Positions 48,724 to 52,908 of a stretch of DNA of 52,908 nt are shown one piece after another; the stretch's first letter is position 1, and each line of letters begins with the position of its first letter. This DNA is from Paenibacillus planticolens. Lineage in GTDB: Bacteria; Bacillota; Bacilli; Paenibacillales; NBRC-103111. The stretch spans positions 1 through 52,908 of the forward strand of contig NZ_WHNZ01000016.1 in assembly GCF_013141725.1 (NCBI RefSeq). Reading direction: 5' to 3'. The notes beneath the pieces are model-generated. The model made no database searches. It saw only the letters and a list, made by a program, of their open reading frames with translations, and was not told the origin of the DNA. Made by a program: the position numbers and the translations under genes.

Positions 48724-49593
48724 CTAAGTCATGGCGATGGTTCGTGCCATCCAAGAAGATACGACAATAAACAAAGCTACGATTAATGCGTGAAGACCGC
48801 CGTCTATCATGGAAACGATTGCTGCGTTTAACAGCAATAAAGACAAAATTCCATATTTCACTCCCCGCTTAATGAAAGCAGGTTTAGGTTCACGTATAGC
48901 CGGATACAAGGCAAATCCCTCTACAAAACCATATAAGGCAATAAAAAATAGCACTATCAGCGATAAAGAGTCCTTAATCATCCCAAAACCGATTAGCCAT
49001 ACTAAGATACCAAATGGAATCAAGGCAATTAACAAAATGGTTGTCCTTGTGTATCCGTAATTTTCTCCCCGGCTTAGCGCCGTCACTCCGATAATATGCA
49101 AGAAGGGAAGCAGCGCAAGAAACGCAAAATCCCAGAAATGCTCCTGCAAAAAGGATAGTCCCAGCCATAAGTTAAGACCTCGGCATAAAGCCATCACCAG
49201 TGTGCCTGGGATCCCGTATTTTTTTGCCCAAGTATCGTAAAGCACAATAGAAGACACCAAGGCCAGAGCAACATAAAAAGAAAATAGACTGAAGACAGCA
49301 GCTAGAGCTAAACCACCTGCCAATAGAAAACATGCCAGCATAAGTGCATGGCTTCTGCTAATTTTCCCTGACGGTATGGGCCGTTCAGGCCGCTCGATTT
49401 GATCCAGGGAGGCGTCCATCACATCATTTAAAACAACACCTCCCGCATAAAGCAGGATCGAAGAAACGAGCAGCAGCCAAACCATACCCGAAAGACCCTG
49501 ACCAACGCTGGAAACAATAAACGCCCCAGCTAACACATCACCTGCGGAGGTGACTAAATTTGGAACCCTTAAAATTTGTAGATAGGCTTTCAT
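48724..49593 (-). CDS. eboC: EboC-like UbiA-family prenyltransferase
   Basis: A 289-residue integral membrane protein with eight or nine helices. The first Asp-rich motif is LNDVMDASLDQIERPERPIPSG (NDxxD...D), and the second conserved segment is LYDTWAKKYGIPGTL with ALCRGLNLWLG, both as in UbiA enzymes. UbiA enzymes transfer a polyprenyl chain from its diphosphate to a small acceptor in the membrane. The ATG overlaps the stop of the upstream TIM-barrel gene by four bases (ATGA). In ebo clusters this enzyme is thought to attach a lipid carrier to the precursor; that fits its place between soluble sugar-processing enzymes here. Confidence 0.88.
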   Translation of the reverse strand: MKAYLQILRVPNLVTSAGDVLAGAFIVSSVGQGLSGMVWLLLVSSILLYAGGVVLNDVMDASLDQIERPERPIPSGKISRSHALMLACFLLAGGLALAAVFSLFSFYVALALVSSIVLYDTWAKKYGIPGTLVMALCRGLNLWLGLSFLQEHFWDFAFLALLPFLHIIGVTALSRGENYGYTRTTILLIALIPFGILVWLIGFGMIKDSLSLIVLFFIALYGFVEGFALYPAIREPKPAFIKRGVKYGILSLLLLNAAIVSMIDGGLHALIVALFIVVSSWMARTIAMT

Positions 49594-50453
49594 CTTGAAC
49601 CGTTAATCGCAGTTTTGGTTCTAGTCAGCTCTTGAAGGATGGGAGAAATATACTCAAACGCTTTTTTCGTGGCCGGCACCGGATCTTCTTCATAAGGATA
49701 CAGCTCAATCGTAATAAACCCATCATAATTCGTCTTTGCAATTTCATTCAGGACCGCTCTAAAATCAATGGCCCCTTCACCTGGGACTAAATGATGATGA
49801 ATTCTTGAATTCGATATATCTTCCAAATGATAATGTTTTGTATATGCCGCTAATTGACTGACCAATTGCACAGGATCTTCCCCTGCACAGTAGAAATGAC
49901 CGATATCGAAATTGAGGCCAATCCGGGGTGACGATATACGTTCCATAAACTTAAGAAATTGCCCGGAAGTCTCGATTAATAGTTCCGGCTCAGGTTCAAT
50001 CATGACGGTTACGCCTTTTTTCTCCGCGTGTTCGGCAAGTTCGTGGATCGCTTCCTCAAAAACATCCAACGCCCAATCTTCCTTTGCCCCATCCAGCGGT
50101 CCTCCCGGTTCAATCGAAAGGTGAGGAACCCCCCACTCTGCAGCCAGATCAATACAGCTTAACGTGTGGTTGATCCGTTTCCGTCTTTCGCTTGCCTCCT
50201 TTTCAATATACGAGGGGCGCCAGCAATCCCCGAGAGCATATAACATGAAGGCATTCAAATTACAGATCTTCAGCCCATTATTTTCTGCTCGCGCTTTGAT
50301 TTCTTGTCTTCTGGCCGGGGTTAAATCGGGTGGATAGGCGTGCGGGATATCACACAAAATTTCTATTCCATCAAAACCAATTTCTTGTAACGTATCCATG
50401 GTCGTCAGTAAATCGAATCTTTTATACGCATTTGCGCTGAAACCTAGCTTCAT
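49590..50453 (-). CDS. eboE: EboE-like TIM-barrel isomerase/epimerase, paralogue 1
   Basis: A 287-residue xylose-isomerase-like TIM barrel. MKLGFSANAYKRFDLLTTMDTLQEIGFDGIEILCDIPH is followed by metal-site motifs MIEPEPELLIETS, GLNFDIGHFYCAGEDP, YHLEDISNSRIHHHLVPGEGAIDF and FITIELYPYEEDP. It is clearly paralogous to the product of 51308-52159 along its whole length, sharing the HLVPGEG signature. It overlaps the UbiA gene start by four bases and begins 36 bases after the TatD-type gene. It is probably metal-dependent and acts on a sugar or cyclitol. No substrate is known to me. Confidence 0.85.
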   Translation of the reverse strand: MKLGFSANAYKRFDLLTTMDTLQEIGFDGIEILCDIPHAYPPDLTPARRQEIKARAENNGLKICNLNAFMLYALGDCWRPSYIEKEASERRKRINHTLSCIDLAAEWGVPHLSIEPGGPLDGAKEDWALDVFEEAIHELAEHAEKKGVTVMIEPEPELLIETSGQFLKFMERISSPRIGLNFDIGHFYCAGEDPVQLVSQLAAYTKHYHLEDISNSRIHHHLVPGEGAIDFRAVLNEIAKTNYDGFITIELYPYEEDPVPATKKAFEYISPILQELTRTKTAINGSR

Positions 50454-50489
50454 TGAGCTTCCTCCTCTTCCTATTCGTACATATAAAAC

Positions 50490-51281
50490 CTACATATTTA
50501 ATTTTCCTGACATTTTGTAGAACTGATAAGGATTGTCCCAAACGACCTTTTGAATCTCTTCCTTGGCAAATCCGGCTTCTTTCATTTTTTTACACGTACG
50601 AGGAACACTTATTGGATCTGCCGGTCCCCAGTCACAGGCACTGTTAATCATAAGCCGGTCCGTTCCATATTGCTGCATAATCGCAATCGCTCTTTCCGGT
50701 GTAATCTTCCCTGGGTATACGGTCATACCCGCCCAAGCGCCATATTCCAATGCAAGGTCAACCGTTTCTTCAATATTGTGATCCAGCAATACCTTCTCAG
50801 GACGAATACCGATTTCATCCAAAACTCGAATCGTTCTTTTTGTACCCTCCCGTTTATTGACGTGCGGAATATGAACCATCACAAGCATGTCTTTTCTTTT
50901 AGCCAGTTCAAGTTGTCTACGCATCACTTCTTCTTCCGCGTCCGTAATTTTGTCAAAGCCTATTTCACCAATTGCAAGACATCTTGGGTGCGACAAAAAC
51001 GGCTCCATGCCCTCAACCACTTGAAGGGCAAGCTCCAAATTGTTGGCTTCTTTCGGATTTGCAGCTATACATGAATAATGCTCAATATCATACTTCTTTG
51101 CTCTTACAGGTTCAAAATTAAGGATATGGCTAAAATAATCATAATACGTATGAACCGATGTCCGTTCACTTCCCAGCCAAAATGCAGGTTCAACGACAAT
51201 TTCAATACCGCTTAACGACATTCTTTCGTAATCGTCTACCGTTCTTGAATACATATGTACATGTGGATCTATAATACGCAT
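50490..51281 (-). CDS. eboB: EboB-like TatD-family metal-dependent hydrolase
   Basis: 263 residues from ATG 51281 (MRIIDPHVHMYSRT), which has GGGAG eight bases upstream; the ATG at 51314 would overlap the preceding gene. The amidohydrolase-type metal centre is visible: DPHVH near the N-terminus, IGEIGFDK with the bridging Glu, VMVHIPHVNKREG, LLDHNIEET and NSACDWGPADP with the final Asp. The HVHMYSRT start with no long insert is the pattern I associate with EboB rather than DNA-acting TatD. It lies between the two EboE-like genes and is cotranscribed with them. The hydrolysed substrate is unknown. Confidence 0.85.
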   Translation of the reverse strand: MRIIDPHVHMYSRTVDDYERMSLSGIEIVVEPAFWLGSERTSVHTYYDYFSHILNFEPVRAKKYDIEHYSCIAANPKEANNLELALQVVEGMEPFLSHPRCLAIGEIGFDKITDAEEEVMRRQLELAKRKDMLVMVHIPHVNKREGTKRTIRVLDEIGIRPEKVLLDHNIEETVDLALEYGAWAGMTVYPGKITPERAIAIMQQYGTDRLMINSACDWGPADPISVPRTCKKMKEAGFAKEEIQKVVWDNPYQFYKMSGKLNM

Positions 51282-51307
51282 ACTCATCTCTCCCTTGTTT
51301 TTGTGGC

Positions 51308-52159
51308 TTAACACGAAATGGTATAATTTGACATATATGCAAGTGCACGTTTTGCAGCCCCATCAGGGTCGTCTGGATATGAATAAATTTCAAAAGTAAC
51401 AAAATTATCGTAATGAATCGATTTAAGCGCTTCCAAAACTTCTTCAAAATTGATATCGCCTTCTCCAGGCACGAGATGATAATGCTTGCGTCCTCGGATA
51501 TCTTCAAGATGGATATTAACAATCTTCTCACCAAAACGTTGGATGGTTCCTGCCAAAGGCTCGCCGAGAACTTCCGTATGTCCTAGATCCAAATTGATAC
51601 CCAGCAAGGGGTGATTGAACTCCGCAATGACGCGCTGAACCTCATTAGCATTTTCAATTAACAGACCTGGTTCATATTCAATACCTATTCGAATATTTCT
51701 TTTTTCCGCATAAGGCAGCATTTGAGTTAGAGATTCTACTAATAGTAAATAGGCTTGATCCGGAGGATTTCCGGCAAGACACTTACCGGAAGTAACACTG
51801 ATACAGGACGCTCCCCATTCCGCAGCCAAATCTATACATCTTTCGGTATATCGAATTCTTTGAAGACGTACTTCCTCTATTCGATTACATAAGGAAGGCT
51901 CAAAAACGGTCTCTCCGATATGATGAATCGTTGGATACACGCTGACCGCAGTATTCGCATTCATATTACTAACGGACATTCCCTTTTGTTCCAACAAGCG
52001 AGTCACTTGTTTCACCTCTTGAGGCGTAATATCAAGAGGCGAAATATGAGGGTGATCGGCAAGGATTTCCAAAGCAGAATACCCGCAATTGTGAATTCGT
52101 TCAATGGCTTCGTTCAAAGAGAAACGAGTGTAAGCATTACTGCTGATCGCGTAACGCAT
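51308..52159 (-). CDS. EboE-like TIM-barrel isomerase/epimerase, paralogue 2
   Basis: A 283-residue TIM barrel and first gene of the ebo-like operon. MRYAISSNAYTRFSLNEAIERIHNCGYSALEILADHPH, IGIEYEPGLLIENANE, LGINLDLGHTEVLGEP, VNIHLEDIRGRKHYHLVPGEGDINF and FVTFEIYSYPDDP run parallel to paralogue 1. Both keep the Glu/Asp/His ligands of the metal site. The two genes flank eboB, suggesting duplication followed by specialisation in the same pathway, possibly as a heteromeric enzyme. It is expressed from the promoter at 52315-52343 with a ~150-base leader containing a cre-like site. Confidence 0.83.
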   Translation of the reverse strand: MRYAISSNAYTRFSLNEAIERIHNCGYSALEILADHPHISPLDITPQEVKQVTRLLEQKGMSVSNMNANTAVSVYPTIHHIGETVFEPSLCNRIEEVRLQRIRYTERCIDLAAEWGASCISVTSGKCLAGNPPDQAYLLLVESLTQMLPYAEKRNIRIGIEYEPGLLIENANEVQRVIAEFNHPLLGINLDLGHTEVLGEPLAGTIQRFGEKIVNIHLEDIRGRKHYHLVPGEGDINFEEVLEALKSIHYDNFVTFEIYSYPDDPDGAAKRALAYMSNYTISC

Positions 52160-52231
52160 ATAACCCCTCCTTTAATTGCTAATTTGGATCTCTTCCCGTA
52201 TGACGTGAGGTCAATATAAGGTCAGTTTGCA

Positions 52232-52246
52232 ATTAAGCGCTCTCAA
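52232..52246 (-). promoter_or_regulatory. cre-like site in the leader of the ebo-like operon
   Basis: On the minus strand TTGAGAGCGCTTAAT matches 13 of 15 positions of the CcpA consensus. It lies about 65 bases after the expected start point, a roadblock position. Confidence 0.5.
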
Positions 52247-52314
52247 ACGAATCTATTGATTTCCCCTTCCTCTGCTTGGATGACTAACCGCCATATTGCT
52301 ACATCACATAATAA

Positions 52315-52343
52315 ATTTTATTGAATTTTAACTTAATAAACAA
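52315..52343 (-). promoter_or_regulatory. Promoter of the ebo-like operon
   Basis: On the minus strand TTGTTT (52343-52338), a 17-base spacer and TAAAAT (52320-52315). The rest of the 52160-52545 gap shows no gene; it must also hold the promoter of the plus-strand permease, for which TATACT (52513-52518) is a possible -10. Confidence 0.7.
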
Positions 52344-52545
52344 TTAGCTATATTGCGCCTTTTCTACCTTTACTTGCGGTTGTACAATCAAGATCTCGTT
52401 CTCGATACAGCGAGCCGCAAAAGTCGCACTCTCAATAACATGCCCAGACTTCTGTGGATTCTAACCATGGCACTTGTAACATGCTGTTCATTTGCCGTTC
52501 ATTTTAACTTCCTATACTTAAGATATTACGAAGGAGGGAAGCAAA

Positions 52546-52908
52546 ATGTATTTAGCAATTCGAGAAATGAGGTTTGCTAAGGCCCGGTATACGTTAATCG
52601 CTACAATTATGGTGCTTGTTTCATTTCTTGTTCTGTTTGTCACTGGTCTTGCACAGGGGCTTGCCTATGATAACGCGGCTTCCGTTAAGAATATGGCTGC
52701 AACTCATTTTGTCTTGGAACAGGATTCTAATCACCGCTTCACTAGGTCTCAGGTCGATCAGAATCAGCTTGAAAAGGCTGGCTTAATCGTAGGAAAAGAG
52801 AATGCCGAGCCGCTTGGTGTGAAAATGACAACAGTTATTCCGTCCGATGGTACGGAGAAGATTGATGTTACTCTGCTCGCAGTTAATATCAATGGCTGGC
52901 TGATGCCA
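52546..52908 (+). CDS. FtsX-type ABC transporter permease, 5' part only
   Basis: ATG 52546 follows AAGGAGG at good distance, and 121 codons are visible before the window ends. The N-terminus MYLAIREMRFAKARYTLIATIMVLVSFLVLFVTGLAQGLA is the first membrane helix with the charged elbow typical of MacB/LolC/HrtB-class permeases. It is followed by the start of an extracytoplasmic domain (NAASVKNMAATHFVLEQDSNHRFTRSQ). HrtB-like haem or peptide exporters look like this; the partner ATPase should be next on the right, outside the window. It diverges from the ebo-like operon. Confidence 0.82.
   Translation, partial: MYLAIREMRFAKARYTLIATIMVLVSFLVLFVTGLAQGLAYDNAASVKNMAATHFVLEQDSNHRFTRSQVDQNQLEKAGLIVGKENAEPLGVKMTTVIPSDGTEKIDVTLLAVNINGWLMP

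Noticed and set aside
52353..52580. 75-codon plus-strand frame before the ABC permease
   Set aside because: It overlaps the permease start in a different frame and has no ribosome site.

Overview
The window looks like the chromosome of a Gram-positive, spore-forming Bacillota bacterium of the Paenibacillus type. The evidence is the strong AAGGAGG-type ribosome sites, frequent TTG/GTG starts, a kinase with the HEIRNPLTTLKGF box of sporulation kinases, YozG/YoaS-like and MocR-like regulators, large secreted LamG/cohesin/dockerin proteins, and AT-rich intergenic DNA. I see no rRNA, tRNA, CRISPR array, transposase or phage gene. Species assignment is inference.

Layout. 1-4.7 kb is a minus-strand accessory stretch: an unknown partial gene, a decayed gene, a YozG/YoaS-like pair, a Tudor-tailed protein, a SUFU-domain protein (a family used as immunity proteins) and a WG-repeat protein. 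4.9-6.2 kb holds a DJ-1/PfpI-GNAT fusion gene preceded by a promoter, a well-formed ZTP (pfl) riboswitch and an intrinsic terminator. 6.3-9.4 kb is a GntR-controlled purine nucleoside phosphorylase plus MFS exporter/importer unit. 9.5-9.8 kb has two tiny membrane-protein ORFs. 10-11.4 kb is a MocR/PdxR-type regulator. 11.5-17.2 kb is a huge secreted protein with two GH43 domains, three LamG domains, a cohesin and a dockerin. 17.4-22.9 kb holds a CopZ-type Fe-S/zinc protein, an orphan GAF-PAS-PAS histidine kinase, an unknown protein, a divergent HxlR/SDR pair with a clear operator, and a GNAT enzyme.

23.1-32.4 kb is one sugar or cyclitol uptake operon on the minus strand: AraC regulator, two ATPase/permease sets, one lipoprotein binding protein, a TIM-barrel isomerase/epimerase and a Gfo/Idh/MocA oxidoreductase.

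32.5-45 kb is a secreted copper/carbohydrate module: a thioredoxin-like protein with a His-rich tail, a cohesin-dockerin protein, an LRR-dockerin protein, two multicopper-oxidase-like proteins with complementary losses of copper ligands, and a 1704-residue ThuA-PQQ dehydrogenase-F5/8C-cohesin-dockerin protein. Near-identical direct repeats of about 110 bp (plus a short tail) carrying a promoter bracket the 33.3-44.9 kb part, suggesting it was inserted or duplicated as a unit.

45.2-52.2 kb is an ebo-like cluster: EboD-like sugar-phosphate cyclase, IolE-like protein, EboF-like phosphodiesterase, EboC-like UbiA prenyltransferase, EboB-like TatD hydrolase and two EboE-like TIM barrels. No eboA is recognisable. 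The cyclase reading frame extends upstream of its first ATG to an apparent ATT start just behind a Shine-Dalgarno sequence. A plus-strand FtsX-type ABC permease runs off the right end.
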